Source of the DNA: Furfurilactobacillus rossiae DSM 15814
Lineage (GTDB): Bacteria > Bacillota > Bacilli > Lactobacillales > Lactobacillaceae
Direction: 5' to 3'
Assembly: GCF_000428925.1 (NCBI RefSeq)
Contig: NZ_AUAW01000005.1
Location: 144,341 to 208,340 of the forward strand
Length of the DNA: 64,000 bases
Every line of letters begins with the position of its first letter. Position 1 is the first letter of the stretch. The notes beneath the pieces are model-generated. The model was not told where the DNA came from. It worked only from the letters and a program-made list of their open reading frames with translations, and did not search any database. Both the position numbers and the translations under genes were made by a program. Below, piece by piece: positions 25,049 through 33,450 of this stretch.

Positions 25049-25317
25049 CTGTTGAGCAGTTACACCAGATTGAAAAAGGTGTGTTGGACGATGTGTTTAC
25101 CATCCTTAAACACCAACGTGAGCCACTGATTCAGCTTAAACGTGAAGGTAATTTGATGACTGGTAGTTCAGCAACCGCACTAGCAACACTCAACGCTGCT
25201 AAGAAACAAATCGGAATTTACAAACAACAAATTTTAGGAGAAAAAAACAATGGCACAACAACAAACAGTAACACAAGCAAAGATACAAGAATCGTTTTCT
25301 TTCCAGACAATGATTAG
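25027..25317 (+). CDS. Hypothetical phage protein, 96 aa
   Basis: A soluble, mostly helical protein (LTVEQLHQIEKGVLDDVFTI). AAAGGGG precedes the ATG. The C-terminal 20 residues are low complexity (NNGTTTNSNTSKD) because that stretch overlaps the ribosome site and start of the next gene by 68 bp. Role unknown; it sits at the head of the recombination genes. Confidence 0.58.
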   Translation: MESTSGLTVEQLHQIEKGVLDDVFTILKHQREPLIQLKREGNLMTGSSATALATLNAAKKQIGIYKQQILGEKNNGTTTNSNTSKDTRIVFFPDND

Positions 25318-25468
25318 TGATTTAAGAGAGCCGTTAATTGTTCAATCACAAAAGGACGCCGTATATCTGGACGCTTGTGACCGAGCAAAGCTTGAACTAC
25401 TTACAGATATTTACGAGAAGACAAACAAACGAATCAAAGAACTGTTAGGGGATGAATCACATGACTAA
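25250..25468 (+). CDS. Hypothetical phage protein, 72 aa
   Basis: A strong AGGAG site precedes ATG 25250. The protein is helical and charged (ELLTDIYEKTNKRIKELLGD). It lies in the early operon just before recT. Family unknown. Confidence 0.62.
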   Translation: MAQQQTVTQAKIQESFSFQTMISDLREPLIVQSQKDAVYLDACDRAKLELLTDIYEKTNKRIKELLGDESHD

Positions 25469-25793
25469 TGCACGAGATTTACAAAACGGAATGGTTGGTG
25501 ATCCAGTCGATAACCGTGTTGAGTTCGGCACTGATTATAAAGGCGATATGACATACACGTATCAAAAGATTTGGATGTATCACGGAGAACTGTTTGCTGA
25601 CCAAGACAAGGACAAATGGCTTTATTTGATGGTTGTTGAGCACAACAAGGTGGCAGATACCGTTGCGGAATTAATTGAAAACGTGTCGGCTGCTGATGTA
25701 TTCGAATGGCTGACTAGCGATAGCTTTATTGAAACTGACACGCTGCTTGAAAACATCGGAGCAACCGTCACAAACGAAGGGGATGCGGCCTAA
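25461..25793 (+). CDS. Hypothetical phage protein, 110 aa
   Basis: A soluble acidic protein containing MTYTYQKIWMYHGELFADQD, with an aromatic-rich beta region then helices. GGGG gives ATG 25461 or the ATG 9 bp upstream. Its last base overlaps the start of recT, so coupled translation is likely. Family not recognised. Confidence 0.63.
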   Translation: MTNARDLQNGMVGDPVDNRVEFGTDYKGDMTYTYQKIWMYHGELFADQDKDKWLYLMVVEHNKVADTVAELIENVSAADVFEWLTSDSFIETDTLLENIGATVTNEGDAA

Positions 25794-26839
25794 TGGCAGA
25801 AAACGAAATTGTAGCAAAGGTTTCAAATCGTATTGAAAAAATGAAGACGGAGCAAGGACTGACACTACCAGCTAACTACTCAGTCGGAAACGCATTAAAC
25901 TCGGCTTACCTAATTCTGGCAGATACATCTAATGGCCCATCCATGATAGACAAATGTACGCCGGAATCAGTTTATAAAGCTTTACTAAACATGACAATTC
26001 AAGGATTATCACCGGCCAAAAGTCAGTGCTATTTCATCCCATATGGTCAGACATGTTCACTAACACGTTCGTACATGGGATCTATGGCAGTTGTTAAACG
26101 GCTTAAGGGCGTTAAAAGTATCGAGGCCTATGTAGTCCGTCAGGGCAATGATTTTGATGTTGCGTCTGAGGGAGAACAAGTTGTTGTAACTAAATGGCAA
26201 ATGCATGTTGCTGATCTGGATAAGCCAATCGCATATGCCGTCTGTGTCATCGAAAAGGAAGACGGCACAAAGTCGTTCACCATTATGACGAAGAAACAGA
26301 TTGACGTCTCGTGGTCACATGCCAAAACAACGAAGGTTCAGAGAGAGTATCCAGACGAAATGGCTAAGCGGACTGTAATTAACCGAGCGGCTAAGTTGTT
26401 CATTAACACGAGTGACGACAGCGACTTATTTGTTCAAGCAGTCAATGACACGACTTCTGATGAATACGATAACGACAGTCGTAAGGATGTTACACCTTCT
26501 GCTGAATCAAAGGGCACACAGGACTTATTGGACGGTTTCCAATCAAGTAATCAATCACAGCAACCGTCGGCCACCAGTCAATCTTCACAGCCAGTAAGCA
26601 CAGCGACGTCGGCTGAAAAGTCAGCCAACCCAAGTGCTGAATCGGCAGTGACTAGCAAGACTGCTAAGCCGTCATCAACCGCTGAGGATATTATCAACGG
26701 CTACGAACAGAGTCAATCATCAAAGGGGGCTGACACAGTTGACGAAGACGGACACAACGTTGTCATCGACCATGAAGACGAAGAACCAGACGTCCACCAA
26801 GGCGACATCTTCAACCAGCATGATAACCCTCAATCATAA
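25793..26839 (+). CDS. recT: RecT-family single-strand annealing protein
   Basis: A 348-aa phage recombinase that anneals single strands after resection. The conserved core runs to about residue 210: NMTIQGLSPAKSQCYFIPYG, LTRSYMGSMAVVKRL, then KRTVINRAAKLFIN. The remaining about 130 residues are a Ser/Gln/Asp-rich acidic tail, probably a flexible single-strand binding protein contact. It forms a pair with the RecE-like nuclease that overlaps its 3' end. Confidence 0.93.
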   Translation: MAENEIVAKVSNRIEKMKTEQGLTLPANYSVGNALNSAYLILADTSNGPSMIDKCTPESVYKALLNMTIQGLSPAKSQCYFIPYGQTCSLTRSYMGSMAVVKRLKGVKSIEAYVVRQGNDFDVASEGEQVVVTKWQMHVADLDKPIAYAVCVIEKEDGTKSFTIMTKKQIDVSWSHAKTTKVQREYPDEMAKRTVINRAAKLFINTSDDSDLFVQAVNDTTSDEYDNDSRKDVTPSAESKGTQDLLDGFQSSNQSQQPSATSQSSQPVSTATSAEKSANPSAESAVTSKTAKPSSTAEDIINGYEQSQSSKGADTVDEDGHNVVIDHEDEEPDVHQGDIFNQHDNPQS

Positions 26840-27626
26840 AAACTATTACGACCATGACACGGACTTCCAATATATGAGCCCGTCAGTATTCAAGCAAATG
26901 ATGTCATGTGAAACTGCTGAACTAGCACTGCTAAAAGGTGACTACGAACAGTCAAACAAAGAAGCGTTACTGGTTGGTAACTTCGTTCATTCGTTTTTCG
27001 AGAGTGAAGAAGCCCATCAAAAGTTCATTGACGAACATCCTGAAATCATTAGCACCCGTGGCGCCAGTAAAGGGCATTTAAAAGCTAACTTCAAAGTTGG
27101 CGAGCAAATGATTGACCGTCTCTGTGACGAGCAGCTTTTCACCAACATGGATAACACTTGTGAGCATGAGGTCATTGTGACTGGCAAACTGTTTGGCTAC
27201 GACTGGAAGGGCAAGATTGACGCACTAAACGTTGAGCAAGGCTTCTTCATGGACTACAAGACTGTTGACGATATTCGCAAACGCTCATGGTCTGACAAGT
27301 ATCGCGGCATGGTTGATTTCGTTCGAGCACGTGACTACTTGCCCCAAATGTGGGTTTACAGTCAGTTGCTTGAACAGAAGTATGGCAGGCCATTCAAGTG
27401 CTTTATCTGGGCGGTTAGTAAGCAGACACCAAGCGATGTTCAACTTATTAATCCGAGTTCTGTCTGGTTAGAACCAGAAGAATTTTGGATCAAAGAACAC
27501 ATCGACCATATCGAACAGGTCATGAATGGTGAAGTTGCACCGACAGCCTGCGGACATTGTGAGTATTGCCGTAAACACAAGACAATCACATCAGCTATTG
27601 ATGTTGGCGAGATTCTAGCAGAGTAG
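26820..27626 (+). CDS. RecE/PD-(D/E)XK exonuclease-like protein
   Basis: A 268-aa nuclease predicted to resect double-strand ends for RecT. GKIDALNVEQGFFMDYKTVD (about residue 125-145) is the D-x(n)-DYK active site, and YLPQMWVYSQLL carries the conserved Gln. CGHCEYC near the C-terminus could bind metal. I choose the ATG of MITLNHKNYYD, 20 bp inside the recT end, because homology-like sequence begins there; an earlier in-frame ATG exists at 26739. Confidence 0.85.
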   Translation: MITLNHKNYYDHDTDFQYMSPSVFKQMMSCETAELALLKGDYEQSNKEALLVGNFVHSFFESEEAHQKFIDEHPEIISTRGASKGHLKANFKVGEQMIDRLCDEQLFTNMDNTCEHEVIVTGKLFGYDWKGKIDALNVEQGFFMDYKTVDDIRKRSWSDKYRGMVDFVRARDYLPQMWVYSQLLEQKYGRPFKCFIWAVSKQTPSDVQLINPSSVWLEPEEFWIKEHIDHIEQVMNGEVAPTACGHCEYCRKHKTITSAIDVGEILAE

Positions 27627-27636
27627 AGGTGAAACC

Positions 27637-28407
27637 ATGCAGGGGTGGATAAAGCTCTACCGAAAGTTGATTAAGTCTTGGGTGTGGACCAACCCCTACA
27701 TGCTCAAACTGTGGATTTATTGCATGTTAAAGGCTAATCACAGCAAGGCTGACGTGAATTTTAATGGCGAGATAGTGCACTTGAACAACGGAGAATTCGT
27801 CACAGGGCGCGACGCACTGGCGTTTGAATACAACCAAGGTTCAAAACGTGAACATCAAAAATCTGGCGTAACTCTCTGGAAATGGCTTAAGAAATTCGAA
27901 AACCTTCGAATGTTGAACATCAAATCAACCACGAAATACAGCGTCATATCAATCATTGGCTGGGGTGAGTACCAAGAAACTGAACAACAAGAGAACAACA
28001 AAGGAACAACTAGAGAACAACAACAGAACACAAACAAGAATGTAAAGAATGATAAGAATGACCAAGAAGAAACAACTACTACGGATAGGCAGAAAGTTTT
28101 CAACTTTTTCGAGCAAGGCGGTTTCGGTCAATTAGGTGGCTTTCAGATTCAAAACATTGATGAGGAAATTAATGACTTTACGACGGCTGGTTCGCCTGAA
28201 CCAGAGCACATGGTTGTTCTTGGTTTACAAGAAGCGTTGAACAACAACGTCCGTAAATGGTCATATGCACGCGCAGTTATGCATAGCTGGCAGGATAACA
28301 AGGTTCTATCTGCCAAGGATGTTGAAGCTTACAAAGCTTCACATCGCCCACAGGACGGTGCATTTAGCCAACCACAAGGCGATGAATCAGACGACTTACC
28401 ATTCTAG
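27637..28407 (+). CDS. DnaD-like phage replication initiator
   Basis: A 256-aa protein. The N-terminal winged-helix region (GWIKLYRKLIKSWVWTNPYM) is followed by a Gln/Asn/Thr-rich linker (residues about 115-150) and a C-terminal DnaD-like domain (VFNFFEQGGFGQLGGFQIQN, then WSYARAVMHSWQDNKVLS). It would bind the phage origin and recruit the helicase loader that follows. The linker is encoded by 11-bp direct repeats, a candidate origin. Confidence 0.85.
   Translation: MQGWIKLYRKLIKSWVWTNPYMLKLWIYCMLKANHSKADVNFNGEIVHLNNGEFVTGRDALAFEYNQGSKREHQKSGVTLWKWLKKFENLRMLNIKSTTKYSVISIIGWGEYQETEQQENNKGTTREQQQNTNKNVKNDKNDQEETTTTDRQKVFNFFEQGGFGQLGGFQIQNIDEEINDFTTAGSPEPEHMVVLGLQEALNNNVRKWSYARAVMHSWQDNKVLSAKDVEAYKASHRPQDGAFSQPQGDESDDLPF
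27982..28031 (+). repeat. 11-bp iterons, candidate phage replication origin
   Basis: GAACAAC recurs at 27982, 27993, 28004 and 28015, each exactly 11 bp apart, with a decayed fifth copy (GAACAC) at 28026. AT-rich DNA follows. The array lies inside the initiator gene, where related phages often have their origin. Confidence 0.6.
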
Positions 28408-28418
28408 GAGGTGGTAGC

Positions 28419-29282
28419 ATGTCAGACTTTAAAGATTTACAGACTGCAGCAGGTGGCTTTGATTACAACAAGGCAGTTGCGGTATTAAAAGCCAAAGGAA
28501 TTACAGCGCCTACTGATGATTTGGCAATGACAATGTTGCCAAAAGATAGCGACGACTATAAAAAGTGGTGGGCTGAGCATCAACGACGTGCTGATATGGC
28601 TGTGACAAATGACTGGTTTAAACGTAGCAAAGCCGACTTTTTACATCGTGGGTCTATCTATTCTGAAAAAGGTGTACTGGATCATAACTTTGACCAGTAC
28701 AAAACAGGCTTGACTGCCGAGGAAAACAAAGTTCGAAATGCAGCAGTAGCAATGGCGTATCGGATTGCGATCAAGCATGAAAAGTTTAATGCGACACTTA
28801 CTGGCTTGCCTGGTCGTGGCAAAACGTTCATGGCTGTTTCGATTCTTAACTACATTCATGACAACGCAAAACCAGCATTAAGCTGCATGTTTGTTTCAAT
28901 CGCCAAAATGAGTCAGTGGGAGTTACAGGCTTCAACATCTGATGACCAAACAAAAAAAGACCAAGTCACAAAGTTGGAGCAACGCTGTGAAATGGTGGAT
29001 GTGCTTGTTCTTGATGACTTTGGGTCAGAGTCAGTGTTTAACACAAGTGATAAGAGAAAAACGGCCAGTGAATTCACACAAAAATGGATGTTTCGAATGA
29101 TTGATGCACGTGCCGGTAAAACCACAATTGTGACAACAAATCTAAGCGGCGAGCGGCTACAGGCAGCATACGATGGCAAATTGATTAGTCGCTTAATCTC
29201 AAAGGATCCAAACAATACGATTGATTTTACCGGTATTCAGGACCATCGAAATAGACCAACACAAACAGGATTGGGAGTGTGA
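28419..29282 (+). CDS. DnaC/DnaI-type helicase loader
   Basis: A 287-aa AAA+ ATPase. Walker A is GLPGRGKT (about residues 129-136), Walker B is VLVLDDFGSE (about 197), and TIVTTNLSGERLQAAYDGKLISRL includes sensor 1 and the arginine finger region. It would load the host replicative helicase at the phage origin with the DnaD-like protein. AGGAGG precedes the start, 12 bp after the initiator gene. Confidence 0.93.
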   Translation: MSDFKDLQTAAGGFDYNKAVAVLKAKGITAPTDDLAMTMLPKDSDDYKKWWAEHQRRADMAVTNDWFKRSKADFLHRGSIYSEKGVLDHNFDQYKTGLTAEENKVRNAAVAMAYRIAIKHEKFNATLTGLPGRGKTFMAVSILNYIHDNAKPALSCMFVSIAKMSQWELQASTSDDQTKKDQVTKLEQRCEMVDVLVLDDFGSESVFNTSDKRKTASEFTQKWMFRMIDARAGKTTIVTTNLSGERLQAAYDGKLISRLISKDPNNTIDFTGIQDHRNRPTQTGLGV

Positions 29283-29285
29283 ATT

Positions 29286-29510
29286 ATGCAGTATCGAATT
29301 GGTGACGCAAATAGTGGCAAGTATATGGCAACACGAATTGGCTACATCTTCTTTTATGCCAATCGCGGCAGTGCTTTTGAATTTTCAGACTTGATGCAGG
29401 CATCAGCCTTTTGCCAAGCAATGGACGCTGCTATGAAATTAATGCCGCTTAGTGACATGAAGCCACTGAAACTTATGGTGGTTGATGAAAATAATAACCC
29501 AGTGAAGTGA
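29286..29510 (+). CDS. Hypothetical phage protein, 74 aa
   Basis: A small protein with Phe/Tyr-rich beta start (RIGYIFFYANRGSAFEFSD) and a hydrophobic helix (QASAFCQAMDAAMKLM). GGGAG precedes the ATG, 3 bp after the loader. Family unknown. Confidence 0.6.
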   Translation: MQYRIGDANSGKYMATRIGYIFFYANRGSAFEFSDLMQASAFCQAMDAAMKLMPLSDMKPLKLMVVDENNNPVK

Positions 29511-29520
29511 GGATAAGAAC

Positions 29521-29643
29521 ATGGATGATATACCAGCATGGGCACTAGAGGTAGCTGCACAAGAATTAGGCTATGACACGTTTAGCGATGTTGAACCACA
29601 AGATTACGACACAGTTTTTGCAAACGCAGAAATGATGAGTTAG
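29521..29643 (+). CDS. Hypothetical phage protein, 40 aa
   Basis: A very acidic peptide (DIPAWALEVAAQELGYDTFS). TGAGGA precedes the ATG and the next gene begins 12 bp after its stop, in the middle of a tightly packed operon. Family unknown. Confidence 0.5.
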   Translation: MDDIPAWALEVAAQELGYDTFSDVEPQDYDTVFANAEMMS

Positions 29644-29655
29644 GAGGAATGAACT

Positions 29656-29949
29656 ATGAGACACGCACACAGTCCTGAATTTACACGATTCGCAATTGCC
29701 GAGTATGAAAATTTATTAGACCAGCGAGACAGTGCTCAAGAACAGTTTCCTAGATTAAACAAGCATATGCACAAGGACATGACTGTCCGAATGTCTGTCA
29801 GGAACGGTCAATTACATCAGGAAATTGCGGGTGACAGTGGTTCGATTCTGGTCGCATTACTGAGCGAAGTTGAGTACGTGCAAAGAAGAATGCACATTGG
29901 CGACTATGAGTTGTTGGAAATTAAAAATGCCATCCGGCGAAAGGGGTAA
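29656..29949 (+). CDS. Hypothetical phage protein, 97 aa
   Basis: Helical soluble protein (FAIAEYENLLDQRDSAQEQF, then LVALLSEVEYVQRRMHIGDY). AGGAGG precedes the ATG. Member of the early operon after the helicase loader; family not recognised. Confidence 0.65.
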   Translation: MRHAHSPEFTRFAIAEYENLLDQRDSAQEQFPRLNKHMHKDMTVRMSVRNGQLHQEIAGDSGSILVALLSEVEYVQRRMHIGDYELLEIKNAIRRKG

Positions 29950-29954
29950 CAACA

Positions 29955-30224
29955 ATGACCGAAGAAAAGACTTATACGAAAGAGGATTTACTGGACCTAT
30001 TGATTGGTCACACTAGTTTCTGGGGTGAAACCAACTATGACGATGAATCACTAGCGAATCTTGATGTGTTGGATATGGTCAGCACTAATATCAGTGTGCG
30101 ACTGTATCAACTTTCAAAAGAAACTAAAGACCGGCCAGAAGGTAGTGCAGCTGAGTTAAAACACCGAGCCTGGAGATTACTAACGAGATGCTCGATTCAC
30201 TTCTGGAAACACGGTCACGGTTAG
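29955..30224 (+). CDS. Hypothetical phage protein, 89 aa
   Basis: Helical protein (TKEDLLDLLIGHTSFWGETN) with a basic Trp-rich end (RAWRLLTRCSIHFWKHGHG). AAGGGG precedes the ATG, 5 bp after the preceding gene. No known domain seen. Confidence 0.62.
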   Translation: MTEEKTYTKEDLLDLLIGHTSFWGETNYDDESLANLDVLDMVSTNISVRLYQLSKETKDRPEGSAAELKHRAWRLLTRCSIHFWKHGHG

Positions 30225-30284
30225 TGGGTGATGACGATGAAAATAGTTAGTTTACAGAGTGTGAAGTGGGGATGGTGAAGAGAA

Positions 30285-30551
30285 ATGAATGATAAACCAA
30301 AATTACCGAACGACGTACAGGCCGCTGATCACAATTTGAGCACTCTGAACGATCACCTGTTTGATGAACTAGATCGTTTAGGAGACGAAAGCTTGACAGA
30401 AGCAGAAATCGTAAAAGAAACTGCGCGTGCTAAAGCCGTTGCCGGCATTGCTAACGTGGTTGTTAACAATGCTCAAGTTGTACTGTCTGCACAAAAACTA
30501 TATGGCGATGATTTGGCAGTCGGTGCCCAAAAGCCAAAAATGTTGGAGTAG
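30285..30551 (+). CDS. Hypothetical phage protein, 88 aa
   Basis: Acidic start, then a long helix (ARAKAVAGIANVVVNNAQVV) typical of conserved small phage proteins found near HNH genes. The start follows GAAGAGA. The role is unknown. Confidence 0.62.
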   Translation: MNDKPKLPNDVQAADHNLSTLNDHLFDELDRLGDESLTEAEIVKETARAKAVAGIANVVVNNAQVVLSAQKLYGDDLAVGAQKPKMLE

Positions 30552-30554
30552 CTA

Positions 30555-31052
30555 ATGAGATTCACAAAAGATGAAAGCCAGTTTATTTATGACAATTACA
30601 AGGGCCGAACGTTGGTGGAATTAAAAGATGAATTTATAAAACAGTTTGGCCGGATACCAAACGTGACTTCTCTACGATCATTTAAAAGCCGTCACGGACT
30701 TAGTAGTGGACTCTTGGAATACAGACTGCCGGTTGGAACAGATAAGCTGCACAAGGATGGATACGTCTGGACAAAAGTAGATGATCGCCGACGGTGGGTT
30801 CATAAGCAACGTGTTGTTTGGGAGAGAGTCAACGGACCAATTCCACGTGGAATGATGATTGTGTTTGCCGATGGAGACCGAACAAATTGTGAGCTTAACA
30901 ACTTAATTTTGGTTTCTTCGCGAGCAATGGGTTCAATAAATTATTACAAACGAATCACTTCTAATCCCGACGTTACCAGAGCTGGAATCGCTTTGAGTAG
31001 ATTAGAGGTTGGCATTCACGATAGGGAGAGAGGCAATGGAAAGAAAATTTGA
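30555..31052 (+). CDS. HNH homing endonuclease-like protein
   Basis: A 165-aa protein. The N-terminal FTKDESQFIYDNYKGRTLVE is a DNA-binding helical region. WVHKQRVVWERVNGPIPRGM then IVFADGDRTNCELNNLILVS is the HNH_3 core, with His, Asp and Asn residues of the metal site, as in phage homing endonucleases. It is a probable selfish insertion in the early operon. It overlaps the next start by 17 bp. Confidence 0.85.
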   Translation: MRFTKDESQFIYDNYKGRTLVELKDEFIKQFGRIPNVTSLRSFKSRHGLSSGLLEYRLPVGTDKLHKDGYVWTKVDDRRRWVHKQRVVWERVNGPIPRGMMIVFADGDRTNCELNNLILVSSRAMGSINYYKRITSNPDVTRAGIALSRLEVGIHDRERGNGKKI

Positions 31053-31764
31053 TGTAGCGACTGTTAATCGGCTGTTGGGCATTGACGAAGCATTTAAGGT
31101 TCCCGATAGATTAATGGAGATTGTGTTTGATAAGGGCTTGCGCGAAAAGGTGTTTGGTTCTTTTCTCGAAGTTTCCACAGACGTCAGTTACGACTGGTTC
31201 CATGATTATTTTGAAGAGGAACAGGCCGAACGGAAAAGTAAAAAGCAGGATTTTACGCCTAACGAAGTTTCAGAAATCATGAACAGACTGACGGGTCAGC
31301 ATACTGGGACAACATTTGAGCCAACCGCTGGGACGGGAGGAATCACTATCAACAAATGGTGGCAAGACTGTTTACAAGAAACACCGCTAACGTACATGCC
31401 TCATGAACACGTCTACTGGTGTGAGGAACTCTCTGACAGAGCAATTCCCTTTTTACTGTTTAATCTAGCAATTCGCGGAATGAACGCAGTTGTATGGCAT
31501 GGTGATGCACTAACACGTGAATGCCGGGGCGTGTTCTTAGTAGAGAACCCTACTGACGACTTTTTAGCATTTAGTGACGTCAACATTATGCCGTACAGCG
31601 AAGCAACAAAGAAATATTTTCAGGTTAGCAAATGGGTTGGTGATAGATATCCGGAACACATTGAGACTGATCTGGATGAGTGGTTTAGGCATGTTGATTA
31701 CAATTTACAGTTTAAAGCGAAATGGGGTGTGCCACTTGCAAGACCTACAGGCAGTATCCAGTGA
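31036..31764 (+). CDS. DNA N6-adenine methyltransferase-like protein, degenerate motif IV
   Basis: A 242-aa protein. FTPNEVSEIMNRLTGQHTGT and FEPTAGTGGITI (S-adenosylmethionine motif I, about residue 95) match N6-adenine methylases of type I systems and phages. Motif IV, normally NPPY/F, reads ENPTDDFLAF here, so activity is doubtful. GAGAGG places the start at ATG 31036. No partner restriction gene is present; if active it could protect phage DNA. Confidence 0.75.
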   Translation: MERKFDVATVNRLLGIDEAFKVPDRLMEIVFDKGLREKVFGSFLEVSTDVSYDWFHDYFEEEQAERKSKKQDFTPNEVSEIMNRLTGQHTGTTFEPTAGTGGITINKWWQDCLQETPLTYMPHEHVYWCEELSDRAIPFLLFNLAIRGMNAVVWHGDALTRECRGVFLVENPTDDFLAFSDVNIMPYSEATKKYFQVSKWVGDRYPEHIETDLDEWFRHVDYNLQFKAKWGVPLARPTGSIQ

Positions 31765-32845
31765 TATAGCTAAACTGTCGCAACAAGGCAGGGGCTCACA
31801 ATTTTGGAAAAAGAAAGTAAGTGCAATGAGCTTTGCCGAGTATTTTGAGTGGTGGATAGACACGTATAAGAACGGCCGCATTAGTGCGATCACGCTCAAA
31901 AAGTATTTTGCACATGCAAAATGGCTTAAAACTGTTGCACCGGACATGATGCTTCACGACCTCGATAGTAATCGTCCAGCCTTGCAATGGCTCTTGGACC
32001 AGTATGGTAAAAATCATCGTCACAAAACTGTGTTGGACTTCAAAGTTCATGTAATGGAATCCTTAAAATCTGCTCAAGATGATGATCTGGTAAAGGCTGT
32101 CCCCAAATCCCGTTTGGTTGTTCCATCTGTTGAATCTACGTGGAGTATTGAACATCAAAATGAAGTGCGAAATGCTCCAAAGGTAATGACTGAGGCTGAA
32201 TATCGAATGTTTAAATCACGAACTGACTTTGAGCTTGGAAACATGCTGAAGGAAAAGCCAATCTACGGATCTAATCGAGACACGGGAACGTGTCAGCAAT
32301 TTATTCTGGCTGATATTGTGTTTTTAACGCATACGGGAGCACGTTTTGCTGAAAGCCTTGGATTTAAAAAGAGCGACATTCATGATGACGACGGGTATGT
32401 AGACATTAACAAAACTTGGAATTATAGAGTTCCTGAAGGTGGCTATATGCCTACAAAAAATGAATCGTCAGTGCGTCATGCGGTTGTTGACGAATCTCTG
32501 ATTGGCCTGATGGACAACTTTTCAAATTGGAAGGATAAAAACTTTGGAGCATATCCAGATCTTCCCTTGCTTGTTCAGACGGATGACGCAAAACCATATA
32601 ATGCAACGTATAACCGATATCTAAAGGGGCTGTTACACGAATACGGCGTGAAAGAAAATCAGCTTTCTATTCACAAATTGCGACATACCTACATTTCTTA
32701 TTTACTGACACAAGGTATTTCAGCTGAAATGATTGCGAGACAAGTGGGACACACTGATACAAAAATGATCATGCAAGTTTACGGTCATCTAATGGCTGAA
32801 AAAGAGCAAAGTGACAAATTGAAAATGCAAAGTTTAATGAGTTAG
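31736..32845 (+). CDS. Second tyrosine recombinase within the early region
   Basis: An integrase-type protein (about 369 aa). The core-binding domain begins at MSFAEYFEWWIDTYKNGRIS. The catalytic set is complete: Arg in HTGARFAESLGF, Lys in PTKNESSVRHA, HKLRHTYISY, GHTDT and the Tyr in QVYGHL. No N-terminal arm domain is seen. I start at TTG 31736, which has GGGGTG upstream and overlaps the methyltransferase end; ATG 31826 is the alternative. A recombinase here, 12 kb from the integrase, is unusual. Confidence 0.82.
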   Translation: MQDLQAVSSDIAKLSQQGRGSQFWKKKVSAMSFAEYFEWWIDTYKNGRISAITLKKYFAHAKWLKTVAPDMMLHDLDSNRPALQWLLDQYGKNHRHKTVLDFKVHVMESLKSAQDDDLVKAVPKSRLVVPSVESTWSIEHQNEVRNAPKVMTEAEYRMFKSRTDFELGNMLKEKPIYGSNRDTGTCQQFILADIVFLTHTGARFAESLGFKKSDIHDDDGYVDINKTWNYRVPEGGYMPTKNESSVRHAVVDESLIGLMDNFSNWKDKNFGAYPDLPLLVQTDDAKPYNATYNRYLKGLLHEYGVKENQLSIHKLRHTYISYLLTQGISAEMIARQVGHTDTKMIMQVYGHLMAEKEQSDKLKMQSLMS

Positions 32846-32855
32846 GAGGCAACGA

Positions 32856-33305
32856 ATGAAGACTAGTGAATTTATTAAGAAGTGGAATGAAGATGGTCAA
32901 GACGAACAGGCTACGCGTTTTGGCAAAAATGGCGTAATAGTGCGCAGCAGTTTTCATGAGATTTTACACATTATCGACGATCAATTAACAATCTGTGGCG
33001 GCGGTATGTCGTTTACGTCGGATGACATTGGGTTAATCAATAGCTATTTACAAACCAAGCCTGAGAATCGCAAGGACGAACGCAAGTGGGTGATTCCGTG
33101 GGGGATCGACGCGAGTGACTACACGCAAAACATGTGGCTAAATCAAGACAAGCCAATGGTCACGTATGAAGAGAGAAAAAATTGGAAAAGTGATAAAGGC
33201 TATCAGTTCACCGATTTCGAAATTGAAAAGTTGAAGTCCACACAGTCGCCTGCTATCGCACAGGCAATCGACATTGCTAAGGAGTTGGTGAGTGATGAAA
33301 CATAA
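32856..33305 (+). CDS. Hypothetical phage protein, 149 aa
   Basis: Soluble alpha/beta protein (KTSEFIKKWNEDGQDEQATR, then WVIPWGIDASDYTQNMWLNQ) of a type often found as a conserved phage hypothetical. AGGAGG gives the start, 10 bp after the recombinase. Role unknown. Confidence 0.65.
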   Translation: MKTSEFIKKWNEDGQDEQATRFGKNGVIVRSSFHEILHIIDDQLTICGGGMSFTSDDIGLINSYLQTKPENRKDERKWVIPWGIDASDYTQNMWLNQDKPMVTYEERKNWKSDKGYQFTDFEIEKLKSTQSPAIAQAIDIAKELVSDET

Positions 33306-33450
33306 AACATCAGCCTTCACTAGTACACCTATGGCGAACGAATATTGGGAAGACTACAAGCAAATTATGTTGGGAACGTTCAGAGGCTCCATTCAAGAGA
33401 TTGCAGCATTGATGAGATTAATTTTGGAAGAAATGTTTGGGGTGATTTGA
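33295..33450 (+). CDS. Hypothetical phage protein, 51 aa
   Basis: AAGGAG stands upstream of ATG 33295, which overlaps the end of the previous gene by 11 bp. The C-terminal half is a helix (IQEIAALMRLILEEMFG). Its last base is the first of the next ATG. Family unknown. Confidence 0.55.
   Translation: MKHKTSAFTSTPMANEYWEDYKQIMLGTFRGSIQEIAALMRLILEEMFGVI

Noticed and set aside
27949..28131. CRISPR-like array at the GAACAAC repeats
   Set aside because: Repeats are 7-11 bp with no spacers, inside a coding frame; iterons explain them better.
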